Source: Candidatus Riflebacteria bacterium HGW-Riflebacteria-2 (lineage in GTDB: Bacteria > Muiribacteriota > Ozemobacteria > Ozemobacterales > Ozemobacteraceae). From it: a stretch of 64,000 bases of DNA. Below, piece by piece: positions 52,149-61,764 of the stretch (positions within the stretch are counted from its first letter, which is position 1; each line of letters opens with the position of its first letter). The DNA lies in NCBI GenBank assembly GCA_002839435.1, contig PGYA01000008.1, forward strand, positions 94,664 to 158,663, read 5' to 3'. The notes below the pieces were generated by a model that saw nothing but the letters and a program-made list of their open reading frames with translations, ran no database searches and was not told the origin of the DNA. Both the position numbers and the translations under genes were made by a program.

Positions 52149-52166
52149 GGTCTGCCGTAGACCTTT
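52149..52166 (+). terminator. Small hairpin terminator
   Basis: GGTCT and AGACC (52149-52153 with 52159-52163) form a short stem followed by TTT directly after the stop codon. Weak alone. Confidence 0.4.
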
Positions 52167-52181
52167 AAAATAGCAAAACAG

Positions 52182-52220
52182 ATCCCCGCGATCGGGAATT
52201 TTTCCGAGAGCGGGGATTTG
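52182..52220. terminator. Bidirectional terminator between convergent genes
   Basis: ATCCCCGC (52182-52189) pairs with GCGGGGAT (52210-52217), with an inner TCGG/CCGA stem. It lies between the convergent secreted-protein and KAS III-like genes and can serve both. Confidence 0.65.
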
Positions 52221-52230
52221 TTGCTTTAGA

Positions 52231-53217
52231 TCAGAGACGCATGGCGACGGCGCACTGGTTGTAACCAACACCTGAGCCAACAAACACCACCAGGTTGCCC
52301 TCTTTAACCAGGCCGCGGCGGCGCGCTACGTCAAAGGCGACTGGCAGACAGGCAGAACCCATGTAACCGTATTCATGCATGATCTTGATCGCCTTTTCTT
52401 CCGGCAGGCCAAGATCTTGCATGACCTGGGTAATCGTCTTGCTGCGCACCTGTGTAAATACAATGTGATCGATATCTTCGACCTTGAAGCCACCGTTCTC
52501 GGCCACTTCGCGCACGCGTTTCGGCCAGCCTTCACGATTCACTGTCGATGGAAAAGGCGTAACAAAGCGCACCTTCGTGCGACCGGTTTTGAGCGACTCC
52601 TCACTGGGAGGTTCACTGGTGCCGCTTGAATAAATGCCCCAGCACTCATAATACGAGCCATCTGCAGCCAGCGCAGACGAGATGAAACCCGTCTTTTCAC
52701 TGGCTTCGAGAACAACGGCTCCGGCGCCATCGCCGTAATAAAAGCTCATCGGATCATTCTCGAGATCGGCGAGACGATGCATCATGTAAACGCCGATCAC
52801 CAATGCACGTCTGATATTGGGCTGATTCGCCATCATGCCGGAAGCAATAGCCAGGCCGGTTGGAAATGACGCACAGGCACAACCAACATCGAATGTTCCG
52901 GCATTTTTTGCGCCCAATTTATGCTGCACCACAACAGAAGTGGCTGGAGTGATAAAATCCGGAGTATCTGTTCCGAGAACGATCAGATCGATGTCTTCGG
53001 GTTGCACCCGGGCATCTGCCATGGCTGCCCGGCAGGCTTCCACCGCCAGATCCGAAGTTGCCCAGTCGGCTGGAGCACGAAATCGGGTAAGAATACCTGT
53101 TGCCTCTTCGCTCTTGTTAATGATCTCTTCACCAAATTTTCTCCTGAATTCCTCGTTGGGATGCTCTTCTTTCGGTATATATGCGCCGCTGCCGGCGATT
53201 CTTGCGTAGCGTGCCAT
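52231..53217 (-). CDS. KAS III-like condensing enzyme with altered catalytic residues
   Basis: The protein has about 328 residues. The ATG at 53217 has GGAG seven bases upstream and begins the family N-terminus (YARIAGSGAYIP). The thiolase fold and active-site Cys (GCACASFPTGL) match FabH. However, the region that should hold HQAN reads FTQVRS and the region of the catalytic Asn reads EYGYMGSACLP, so His and Asn of the triad are absent. I recall a KAS III subgroup with FTQ and GYTGSAC; it may transfer or prime acyl groups rather than decarboxylate. Monocistronic and divergent from enolase. Confidence 0.82.
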   Translation of the reverse strand: MARYARIAGSGAYIPKEEHPNEEFRRKFGEEIINKSEEATGILTRFRAPADWATSDLAVEACRAAMADARVQPEDIDLIVLGTDTPDFITPATSVVVQHKLGAKNAGTFDVGCACASFPTGLAIASGMMANQPNIRRALVIGVYMMHRLADLENDPMSFYYGDGAGAVVLEASEKTGFISSALAADGSYYECWGIYSSGTSEPPSEESLKTGRTKVRFVTPFPSTVNREGWPKRVREVAENGGFKVEDIDHIVFTQVRSKTITQVMQDLGLPEEKAIKIMHEYGYMGSACLPVAFDVARRRGLVKEGNLVVFVGSGVGYNQCAVAMRL

Positions 53218-53294
53218 GATTTTCTCCGTTTCAATTATTTTGCAGTGCAAAAATTTTATGCCACAACGCAGCATAAAAGTCAAGCCTTACTTGA

Positions 53295-54665
<1,371 letters not shown>

Positions 54666-54690
54666 CATAAGACCTCCCGCTTAAACTCCT

Positions 54691-54732
54691 TGACCGGCTG
54701 TCAAAATCATTTTGACAGCCGGTCATTCTTTT
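54691..54732 (+). terminator. Intrinsic terminator of eno
   Basis: A 17-bp perfect stem (54691-54707 with 54709-54725) with a one-base centre and a following TTCTTTT lies 25 bp past the stop codon. Confidence 0.92.
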
Positions 54733-54766
54733 AACACGAAAATACTGACCGCTTAATGGAGGGAAT

Positions 54767-55348
54767 ATGGAAATTGCCATGCTGGTATTTGCGCTGCTGA
54801 TTCCGGTTATCTTTCTGCTGATACTGTTCGGCTGGCTGATGCCGATATCTCTTATCGTCTCGGCAGCCGCGGCAAAGGTTGCGGTTACACCCCTTGATAT
54901 TATTGGCATGCGCTTACGCAGCGTCAATCCGCATACCATTGTTAAGGCAGCCATCAGGCTGAAACAGGCCGGCATTGAACCCGGCCCCGACCAATCAGAG
55001 CAAAAGCCGAAAGAACAACCACAGCAGGAAACATACGATGGCGATGATGAAGAAATGCTTGAGTTAATAAGGCTTGAAGCGGCTGACAAGAACCCGCAGC
55101 CACTTCACCGTCTGGAAGCCCACTATCTTGCCGGCGGCAACCCTGAAAAGTTGGTCAACAGCCTGATCGAAGCAAAGAAGCGCAAAATCGACCTTCCTTT
55201 TACAATCGCCTGCTCTGTCGATCTCAGAGGCGGCAATATTATGAGACTGCTGGCCGCTCTTGAAGAAGCCCGCAAACGCAACGTCGAACTCGACCTTAAT
55301 AAAGCGGTTCAAATAGAAATTTCAATAGCAGAAAAAGAGCGCAAATAA
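54767..55348 (+). CDS. FloA-like N-terminal fragment without the SPFH scaffold
   Basis: The 193-residue protein matches the start of flotillin-like FloA (YqfA): a membrane segment (about 5-45), then LDIIGMRLRSVNPHTIVKAAIRLKQAGIEP, and, after an acidic linker (about 75-105) not found in FloA, RLEAHYLAGGNPEKLVNSLIEAKKRKIDLPF. FloA has about 330 residues with a long oligomerising domain and coiled coil; here the protein ends soon after residue 180. It may be a stand-alone membrane adaptor. A good ribosome binding site (GGAGGGA) precedes the ATG, so it is probably a real gene. Confidence 0.75.
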   Translation: MEIAMLVFALLIPVIFLLILFGWLMPISLIVSAAAAKVAVTPLDIIGMRLRSVNPHTIVKAAIRLKQAGIEPGPDQSEQKPKEQPQQETYDGDDEEMLELIRLEAADKNPQPLHRLEAHYLAGGNPEKLVNSLIEAKKRKIDLPFTIACSVDLRGGNIMRLLAALEEARKRNVELDLNKAVQIEISIAEKERK

Positions 55349-55349
55349 A

Positions 55350-55376
55350 AAAAACGGCCTTCTCAGGCCGCTTTTA
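55350..55376. terminator. Bidirectional terminator between convergent genes
   Basis: CGGCCT (55355-55360) pairs with AGGCCG (55365-55370), with A-runs before and CTTTT after, so it can stop transcription from both the FloA-like gene and the secreted protein gene at 55389. Confidence 0.75.
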
Positions 55377-55388
55377 CTGTGCAGTATA

Positions 55389-56327
55389 TCATTTCTGCCA
55401 GATCGGGTCGGTTGCCGGCGGCAGATCGGTTATATCAACAATCAGCCCGAACGCCTTACCACGCTGGTCAAACCGGAAATTTTTGCCAAGGACCTGCATG
55501 CTTTTGTAATTTCCCTGATCTTTATACAATTTAAAAGCCGTTTTATGCGTTTCTTTAAGCCAGTTATACATCATCTCTGGATCCCAGAGTGCCAGTGGAA
55601 TTGATTCTTCGCCAGGCTTGGCCCAGTGTGCCTTAAAAATGGTTTTTGCCAGCGCGACCTTGTTCCCGGTGATGGGCCCGCCAACCAGACTTCTGGGCAG
55701 ATCAACCCGGCGGATCCACTCTTTCTCGAACATGGGGTCAATGTAGCCGCAGACATCGAGAAAACTCATGGCAAAAGCCGAACAACCAGCGCCAGTACCT
55801 TTGCGTGGCTCGTTGTCACCGTTATATATCTGATCATAACCCTTGGCACGATATTCATCGATGTATTGCTTCATCCGGCTGTAGGCCTTCTCGTTGATGA
55901 TAAAACGAATATACATGACCTTGCCGGTCTTGTAGCGATCGATAAGTTCTGCATCAAGCTTTTCGCTGCAATCGAGGGCGCCTTTCATTGGCGCAAAAAG
56001 AACACCAAGACCATAACCATGTTTTGTGATGAAATCTGCATCAGAAGGAGCATCGGGAGCAGTAGTAGAGCCGGTCAGCTCTACTCGTTTGCCGTCTTTT
56101 CGCAGTTCCATAAATGCGTGACCAATTGTGTGCTTGTTTTTGCCGTGTTCAAAGACCAACCGACCTTTAAGACCAGCTCCATAAGCCAGCTTCAAAGGAG
56201 AAGACCAGTCAAGCGGTGTCGCCGGCGGAAAGGCATACAGAATAAACTCGTGACTCTGTGCTCTAAGTGGCGAGATCATTGCCAGCATCAATACCAGCAA
56301 TAGCAGACATCTTTTCAGCATCGGCAA
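55389..56327 (-). CDS. Secreted protein with permuted papain-like features
   Basis: The 312-residue protein has a signal peptide (about 1-24, cleavage near LRAQ). An early His in HTIGHAFMEL and a later Cys in GTGAGCSAFAMSFLDVCGY, with the order His before Cys, recall circularly permuted NlpC/P60-type (YiiX or DUF4105-like) hydrolases. If so it would cleave amide or ester bonds in the cell envelope. The match is by eye and short; a non-enzymatic role is possible. Monocistronic. Confidence 0.65.
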   Translation of the reverse strand: MPMLKRCLLLLVLMLAMISPLRAQSHEFILYAFPPATPLDWSSPLKLAYGAGLKGRLVFEHGKNKHTIGHAFMELRKDGKRVELTGSTTAPDAPSDADFITKHGYGLGVLFAPMKGALDCSEKLDAELIDRYKTGKVMYIRFIINEKAYSRMKQYIDEYRAKGYDQIYNGDNEPRKGTGAGCSAFAMSFLDVCGYIDPMFEKEWIRRVDLPRSLVGGPITGNKVALAKTIFKAHWAKPGEESIPLALWDPEMMYNWLKETHKTAFKLYKDQGNYKSMQVLGKNFRFDQRGKAFGLIVDITDLPPATDPIWQK

Positions 56328-56466
56328 ACTCCTTTTTCAGACAAAACAAACACTTCATGCAAAGAACGCACTAAGCAAAATAACAGCTGAATATCATTTA
56401 AGTATACAACCGGTAAAATATTCGTCAACCCTGTAGTTAAATGCGACCAAGGCTAGTTATCGCCAT

Positions 56467-56497
56467 AAAAAAAAGCCGCCTTTCGGCAGCTTTTTTT
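56467..56497 (-). terminator. Intrinsic terminator of secG
   Basis: On the minus strand GCTGCC pairs with GGCGGC through one G-U pair, with a GAAA loop and eight T residues after; on the plus strand the same pair would be a mismatch, so it works on the secG strand. Confidence 0.8.
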
Positions 56498-56523
56498 GCT
56501 TTGTCAGTAAGGTATCGATTATA

Positions 56524-56904
56524 TCAGTTTCCGGTTGGAGCTGGAACTTCACCACCAGCTGGAGCGACTGGAGCAATCGGAACATCCATCGGCGGCATGC
56601 CGGGTATAGCCATCGGCATTGTTTCGCCCTGAGAATAGTTAACTTTCGGCTGGGCTTCTTCCCAGCGCGGAACGTAAACCGCGATGACAAGAGAGGTAAC
56701 CATGAAAATCACAGCCATGGTAGTGGTCAGCTTCGACATAAAGCCACCGCTGCCGCGTTCGCCAAAAACAGTTGAAGAGGCACCACCGCCGAATGCTCCG
56801 GCCAGGCCTTCACCTTTGTCTGCCTGTAGCAGAACAACCACGATCAAACCAACACATACGAGAATATGAATCAACTGAATAAAACCAGCGAGCATAGGCT
56901 GCAC
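56524..56904 (-). CDS. secG: Preprotein translocase subunit SecG
   Basis: The 126-residue protein has two membrane helices (about 7-27 and 56-80) around the conserved loop KGEGLAGAFGGGASSTVFGERGSGGF (in overview), the SecG hallmark. It assists SecYEG protein export. The C-terminal 45 residues are rich in Pro, Met and Ala and longer than usual. AAGGAG precedes the ATG. It has its own promoter and terminator. Confidence 0.93.
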   Translation of the reverse strand: MQPMLAGFIQLIHILVCVGLIVVVLLQADKGEGLAGAFGGGASSTVFGERGSGGFMSKLTTTMAVIFMVTSLVIAVYVPRWEEAQPKVNYSQGETMPMAIPGMPPMDVPIAPVAPAGGEVPAPTGN

Positions 56905-56939
56905 ACTCCTTCATCTTCGGTACAATCTTCGAGTTTCTG

Positions 56940-56968
56940 AGTTTATCAACTGCGCTCCAAATTGTCAA
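56940..56968 (-). promoter_or_regulatory. Sigma-70 promoter of secG
   Basis: The minus strand has a perfect -35 TTGACA (56963-56968), a 17-bp spacer and TAAACT (56940-56945), about 36 bp before the start codon. Confidence 0.8.
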
Positions 56969-57022
56969 ACAATTCTTGCCGCGTTTTCGGCAGTCGGCGT
57001 AGAGCATGAGTTTAACGAGGTC

Positions 57023-57826
57023 TCAATTCAAGTTAAGCCAGGCATTATAAGCTTCCATAATATTCAGCAGTGGCTCAACCCCGAAATAAAAAACGAACAG
57101 GAAACCAACACACAGATAAGGCCCGAACGGAATCATGTGGGTCAACGGCTTGTATGCTTTGCGATAACGAATCTTCTGATACAGAATGCCGAGAATTCCA
57201 CCAATCGAGCCAAGAAAGCTGGCGAGAACAAGAGTGCCGAGAACCGCTTGCCAGCCGGCCCAGGCGCCAAACGCCGCCAGCAGTTTTACATCGCCGCCGC
57301 CCATACCTTCTTTTTTGAAGAGCAGAAGTGCCATCTGACCCAGCAGCCACAAAAAGCCACCGCCAATCGCAAAACCGATAAGCGAATCGACCAGCTCGAC
57401 ATGGTAAGCCGGTGGCGCATAACCAGCCTTAACCCATGCCCAGCCGCCGGCAGCATAAAGCAGACCAAGCCAGCAGCCCTTTATCGAAAGCGTATCGGGA
57501 ATAATCAGGTAACGTATATCAACAACAGTTACAATCAGACAGCTTACCGTAAGCAGCCATGCAATAATCGCGCGCGTCGATATCCCCCACCAGGCTACTG
57601 CAGCTGCGGCCACCAATATTGAAAACAGGGTATACAAGCGATCCTGGGTGCGGCCGGCATTGTAACAACCGCGACGCATACCGCCCTCACAGTCACCACA
57701 ATAGAGATAGTCACAATGAAATGTTTCATGACCGGGCCAGGCTCTTATTGCCCAGCCGATACGACGGCCGGCCAAAGCACCCAGCACTGCGGCAATCAAA
57801 ACCAGATGTATCTGAAAATCCGGCAT
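57023..57826 (-). CDS. pilD: Type IV prepilin peptidase (A24 family)
   Basis: The 267-residue membrane enzyme cleaves and methylates type IV prepilins. The aspartates of the active site lie in TVVDIRYLIIPD and GMGGGDVKLLAAFG. The N-terminal methylase region has a zinc-type cysteine set (CDYLYCGDCEGGMRRGC) but differs from the usual CxxC-x21-CxxC, so methylation may be modified. Its start overlaps the end of the agmatinase gene by one base. It implies type IV pili or a related secretion system elsewhere. Confidence 0.88.
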   Translation of the reverse strand: MPDFQIHLVLIAAVLGALAGRRIGWAIRAWPGHETFHCDYLYCGDCEGGMRRGCYNAGRTQDRLYTLFSILVAAAAVAWWGISTRAIIAWLLTVSCLIVTVVDIRYLIIPDTLSIKGCWLGLLYAAGGWAWVKAGYAPPAYHVELVDSLIGFAIGGGFLWLLGQMALLLFKKEGMGGGDVKLLAAFGAWAGWQAVLGTLVLASFLGSIGGILGILYQKIRYRKAYKPLTHMIPFGPYLCVGFLFVFYFGVEPLLNIMEAYNAWLNLN

Positions 57827-58743
57827 CAGCCTTCCCCGCCTGTCCAGCCGTTCTTTTTAAAAATGCGTCCAAGCATTTTGAAAATCAGCTTTGCTGCCAT
57901 AAAATCAGGAGCAATGTTGCCGGCAATAGGGCATAGTTCAACCACATCGAACCCGACGACATTCTTTTCGTCGATTACGCGGTTGAGCAACTGTAGAGTC
58001 GGATACCACAGCATTCCACCCGGTTCTGGCGTTCCGGTTGCGGGCATGATCGAAGGGTCAAACGCGTCGAGATCGATGGTAACGTAAACGTTGTCGGTGA
58101 GCCGGCTCATGGCTCGGTCGATCCAGGCATTGTCAGCACCGGTCATTTCGCTGGCCCAGATGATACCGTCATGTCCGCTCTGCTTGATGAATTCGATCTC
58201 GTCACGACAGGTGTTGCGAATACCAACCTGAGTAAGCCTTACCAGATCGATTACTCGACGCATCACGGCAGCATGATTGTATGGTGTATTCTCATAGGTG
58301 TCGCGGAGGTCTGAATGCGCATCGAGTTGCAGCACCGACAGTCCGGCACCATATTTTTCTCTGACCGCCTTGATTGGCGCCGAGCTGATACTGTGTTCGC
58401 CGCCCAGTAGAACGGGAAATTTGCCATCGCCAAGAACTGCCTTAACCGCAGCCTCGATGTTCTGCAATGTCGCAGCCGGGCCCTGCATGTCGGGTTCGAG
58501 TTCTGGCAGAGTGTGCACCCCGCGGTTGAGAGGCTCGCACTGCAGATCCAGATCATAAAGTTCTACCTGGCGCGAAGCAGTAAGAATGGCAAACGGGCCT
58601 TCACGGGTCCCGGCCCGGTAAGAGGTAGTGCTGTCGTAAGGAACGGGTATGATTACGGCGTGGGCGTCTTCGTATCTGCTGTCTTCTTCTGCCAGCCCGA
58701 GAAAATTGTAACCAGCCTTGAAATGAACGTTGTCGAGACTCAT
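57826..58743 (-). CDS. speB: Agmatinase/ureohydrolase family protein
   Basis: The 305-residue enzyme has the binuclear manganese motifs GGEHS, DAHSDLRD and DLDAFDPS in order, and SYRAGTREGPFAI at the N-terminus, typical of SpeB. By family it releases urea from agmatine to make putrescine, but guanidinobutyrase and related activities share the motifs. It overlaps the prepilin peptidase gene by one base. No arginine decarboxylase is visible in the window. Confidence 0.9.
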   Translation of the reverse strand: MSLDNVHFKAGYNFLGLAEEDSRYEDAHAVIIPVPYDSTTSYRAGTREGPFAILTASRQVELYDLDLQCEPLNRGVHTLPELEPDMQGPAATLQNIEAAVKAVLGDGKFPVLLGGEHSISSAPIKAVREKYGAGLSVLQLDAHSDLRDTYENTPYNHAAVMRRVIDLVRLTQVGIRNTCRDEIEFIKQSGHDGIIWASEMTGADNAWIDRAMSRLTDNVYVTIDLDAFDPSIMPATGTPEPGGMLWYPTLQLLNRVIDEKNVVGFDVVELCPIAGNIAPDFMAAKLIFKMLGRIFKKNGWTGGEG

Positions 58744-58822
58744 GCTTCAGCTCCAGCCTTCAAAATGTTTTGAGCATGATAACATAAATAGCGACAACCA
58801 GAAACCCGCAAAAACAAACGTT

Positions 58823-60055
58823 TCAGCGACGGGCAGGTTGTGATTTAATCTTTGTTTTAAGCAATTTTTCGAGTGTCTGCCGACATTCATTGCACAGATA
58901 CTCAGGCTTTTCATCGTGTTCGGCAAGGGTGCGCGGGAAAACTCTGGCGCAATCAGGGAAAGTGCAACGTGTCATACCATTGAGCAGCCCAAAAACCGAC
59001 AAGAATTGCTTAAACAGCCGTGACAACAACCGTTTGCGATTCTCTGGCTCTTGGTTAAAATCACCCATGAAGCGCCGGTATGATATTATCGCCTGACCAT
59101 AAGGATTGGTGCCGGCAAAGACGTAGTTTGTATCTGCCATATACATATCAAGCTCTGTAATGCCTACCAGCAACCACTTCTCGGTTCTGTGTGGCGCGGC
59201 CATGGCGATGAGATAATCGCGCAGCGAATCATAGCTCCATTGTTGCAGACGCAGGCGGGCTAGATCCATGTTTGTCTTAAAACCCTTTGCCGCAATCGGG
59301 TTGTTCTCTTCAAGAAACTTCTCCATGGTTTTTACAAACAGTTCGTTGTCAGCTTTAAGTGAGTCTGCCGCTATATTTTGCGATTTCAGCCATACCAACA
59401 TTTCGGGCATTCTCAGAATGGCAGGGCGCATCCGCCTGATTTCTGAGGTAAAAAAACTGCGATCAGGGGGCGGCGGAGTGCCTGATTCGCTGAATATCAC
59501 AACATCGAGTCCGGTGTATTCGTTGATTTTTTCTTGTAGTTCCTGCACCAGCAGATGGTTAACATCGTCGATAGTTACAAGAACAACTGTTGGCGAGGCA
59601 AATTCAGCTTTTTCGATGGTTTTAAAAGGTGTTGTCCTGCTTTTATCGATAATGGGCAAGACCATCTCAACAGTATCAACATCTTCGGACTTTTCATAAA
59701 CTATCAGCGCCCGGTCAAAAGCCTCGCTGTTGCGGCCTTGATCAGCCATCAGCCGAGCCAGCTTTGCCTGATAATAATAGTTAAAAGGTTCAAATGTCAG
59801 ACCGGCTTCGATGTACTTTCGGGCTTCGGGACGACGATCCTTTTCCCAGAGGTATTCGACATACTTCCATATCTTTGCCACATCACGGCTGTCACTGACG
59901 TTATTAGTCTGCGTCATCAGTGATTCAGCCGCCGCCTTGAGCTGCATTTCGATATTATCTGCAGAATCGCCAGCTTTGAAAGCGCCCAGCACCGGCGAAA
60001 CAGCACAGCAGAAAAGAACCAGCACATAACACACGATCAGTTCAAACTTTTTCAT
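58823..60055 (-). CDS. Secreted TPR protein with a degenerate archaemetzincin domain
   Basis: The 410-residue protein has a signal peptide (about 1-24) and TPR-like helices (about 55-130). Its last 230 residues follow archaemetzincin: LLVGITELDMYMADTNYVFAGTN, then SVFGLLNGMTRC-TFPD-C and a late CNEC. The Cys-x4-Cys and Cys-x2-Cys structural zinc site is kept. The catalytic HExxHxxGxxH motif is replaced: the two first His and the Glu read as Lys, Ser and Gln, and the third His as Arg. It is probably a non-catalytic secreted relative. Archaemetzincins are normally cytoplasmic, so export is a second oddity. Confidence 0.72.
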   Translation of the reverse strand: MKKFELIVCYVLVLFCCAVSPVLGAFKAGDSADNIEMQLKAAAESLMTQTNNVSDSRDVAKIWKYVEYLWEKDRRPEARKYIEAGLTFEPFNYYYQAKLARLMADQGRNSEAFDRALIVYEKSEDVDTVEMVLPIIDKSRTTPFKTIEKAEFASPTVVLVTIDDVNHLLVQELQEKINEYTGLDVVIFSESGTPPPPDRSFFTSEIRRMRPAILRMPEMLVWLKSQNIAADSLKADNELFVKTMEKFLEENNPIAAKGFKTNMDLARLRLQQWSYDSLRDYLIAMAAPHRTEKWLLVGITELDMYMADTNYVFAGTNPYGQAIISYRRFMGDFNQEPENRKRLLSRLFKQFLSVFGLLNGMTRCTFPDCARVFPRTLAEHDEKPEYLCNECRQTLEKLLKTKIKSQPARR

Positions 60056-60221
60056 AAATCCTCACCATCTAACGCACATAATTTACCTTCAGAGTAACAG
60101 ATAACAACTACATATGCGACACCCGCCAAAACTGCGCCAACTAGTGGTCTGTCAAAGTTGAACCATGACAGAGGGCCAGGTATTTTGGCCAGAATTGCTG
60201 AAAAGCTGGCTGGCGGTTCTG

Positions 60222-60251
60222 TTGTGTCAAAGCGGCATATTCTGCTACAAT
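60222..60251 (+). promoter_or_regulatory. Promoter of the larE-like gene
   Basis: TTGTGT (60222-60227), an 18-bp spacer and TACAAT (60246-60251) place the transcription start within two bases of the ATG at 60260; no ribosome binding site is present, so the message is probably leaderless. Confidence 0.55.
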
Positions 60252-60259
60252 CGGCAGTG

Positions 60260-61090
60260 ATGAAAGACAACAGCATAAGTACAAAAATGATTCTGCTGCC
60301 AGAAACCGCTGCCGCCCTCGACAGGCTGCGCTGCTGCCTCGAGCGTTTACAGCCTGTGACAATAGCTTTTTCAGGCGGCATGGACAGTTCGTTACTGGCG
60401 CTGGCAGCACACAAATATCTGCCAGACCGTTATCAGGCCATTCTGGTCGATTCTGAATTCATGAGTGCCTCAGAAATGCGTATTGCCCGTGCAACTGCGC
60501 ACAAACACAGGTTCAAATTAAAGGAAATTAGAATAAGCACCCTTGAAGAACCGCTGGTAGCAGCCAATCCGGCATTGCGCTGCTATCATTGCAAGAAGGC
60601 CATTTTCAAACGTATTCTTGCCGAAGCCGGGCCAGAAAATAATATTTGCGAGGGCTCAGTTACTGACGACAATGACGACTTCAGGCCGGGGAAACAGGCC
60701 CTCAAAGAACTCGGCATCACCAGCCCGCTTCTCGAATGCGGCTTCAGCAAGTCAATGGTCAGCGAAGTATTGCGCCACTGGGGAGCGGCCAACCTTGTCA
60801 GGCCAGCGCAAAGCTGCCTGGCGACACGCATAGAGACCGGCACAGCAATAGCAGGCAATATTCTGCAAAGCATCGAAAAAGGCGAAGAAATGCTGCGGGA
60901 TGCTGGTCTTACAGAGTGTCGGTTGCGACATCACGGCAGCCTGGCTCGCCTGGAAGTCGCACCTAATCAGGTTCATCGCGCACTTGACATCGCCGCCGGT
61001 CTTTCCCGACAATTATCAGACCTTGGTTACAAGCATGTCTGTATCGACATAAACGGTTACCGCCAAGGCTCTATGAACCGCACAGACTAG
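60260..61090 (+). CDS. larE: LarE-like sulfur transferase / PP-loop ATPase
   Basis: This is a protein of about 276 residues. The PP-loop AFSGGMDSSLLA is near residue 37, ALRCYHCKK follows, and QSCLATRIETGTAI carries the Cys used as sacrificial sulfur donor in LarE. LarE builds the nickel pincer cofactor of lactate racemase with LarB and LarC; neither is in the window. It could serve another sulfur-incorporating pathway. The ATG at 60260 is chosen from the promoter position; an upstream ATG at 60158 would extend through the promoter. It overlaps the convergent gene by four bases. Confidence 0.85.
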   Translation: MKDNSISTKMILLPETAAALDRLRCCLERLQPVTIAFSGGMDSSLLALAAHKYLPDRYQAILVDSEFMSASEMRIARATAHKHRFKLKEIRISTLEEPLVAANPALRCYHCKKAIFKRILAEAGPENNICEGSVTDDNDDFRPGKQALKELGITSPLLECGFSKSMVSEVLRHWGAANLVRPAQSCLATRIETGTAIAGNILQSIEKGEEMLRDAGLTECRLRHHGSLARLEVAPNQVHRALDIAAGLSRQLSDLGYKHVCIDINGYRQGSMNRTD

Positions 61091-61668
61091 CGAAAAGCCA
61101 TAAACACGAAGAAAATGAGAATTGCAACGAGCATGACAGCTACCACATAAAGGCCAACCTGCCAGTATTCTTTGTGGATGAAGACACCACGAGTGGTCAG
61201 AGCCTTTTCAAGTTTGCTCAGATCCAGGCTCAGACTGTTGATTCGAACGGTCTGCAGACCCTGCCAAAACACAACAGAAGTCGCGCTGTCACCACTTTTA
61301 CCCTTATTGACAAAAAACTTGACGCTACAGCTCGACAGGTCGAAAGATACCGGCTGACCGCCGTTCACGCTGGCCGGTATATCTATCATACCCTTCTCGA
61401 TCACCAGATCGCCGGGTTCGGGGTAACGCCGGGTCAGCAACCAGTAGCGCATCGCCACGTAGCCGATAAAGCCGGCAAAAGCAATTAGTCCCTCGGCCAG
61501 GAAGGTATGGCTAAGTCTTATCTGCAAGGCAATGGCAAGAGCAATCACCATGGCGTTGATCAGATTGTCTTTTAAATCCAGCGGCAAACCCATGCGGGTA
61601 ATCTCAAATACTTCACGATCGGGAACTATTATTAAAGGCTTTTCAGATTGTTCAATACTTTCAGACAA
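61087..61668 (-). CDS. Membrane protein of unknown function
   Basis: The 193-residue protein has two hydrophobic segments near 35-75 and one at the C-terminus (about 170-190), with a beta-rich middle (about 85-160; GDLVIEKGMIDIP, VSFDLSSCSVKFFV) that resembles a PH-like membrane-associated domain. No family is recognised. It is the last gene before the ribosomal protein cluster and is separated from it by a terminator. Confidence 0.68.
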   Translation of the reverse strand: MSESIEQSEKPLIIVPDREVFEITRMGLPLDLKDNLINAMVIALAIALQIRLSHTFLAEGLIAFAGFIGYVAMRYWLLTRRYPEPGDLVIEKGMIDIPASVNGGQPVSFDLSSCSVKFFVNKGKSGDSATSVVFWQGLQTVRINSLSLDLSKLEKALTTRGVFIHKEYWQVGLYVVAVMLVAILIFFVFMAFR

Positions 61669-61714
61669 ATTCCAGCCTCTCTCAAACAGCTTTCGGGCAC
61701 AAAGTTATTATAGC

Positions 61715-61742
61715 AAAACTGCCCCGCGAGCGGGGCAGTTTT
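61715..61742 (-). terminator. Intrinsic terminator of the rplL cluster
   Basis: A perfect 12-bp stem (61715-61726 with 61731-61742) with a four-base loop and A/T flanks lies 23 bp past the rplL stop codon; on the minus strand it ends in TTTT. Confidence 0.9.
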
Positions 61743-61764
61743 AAGAACTGAATTAAACTACAGC

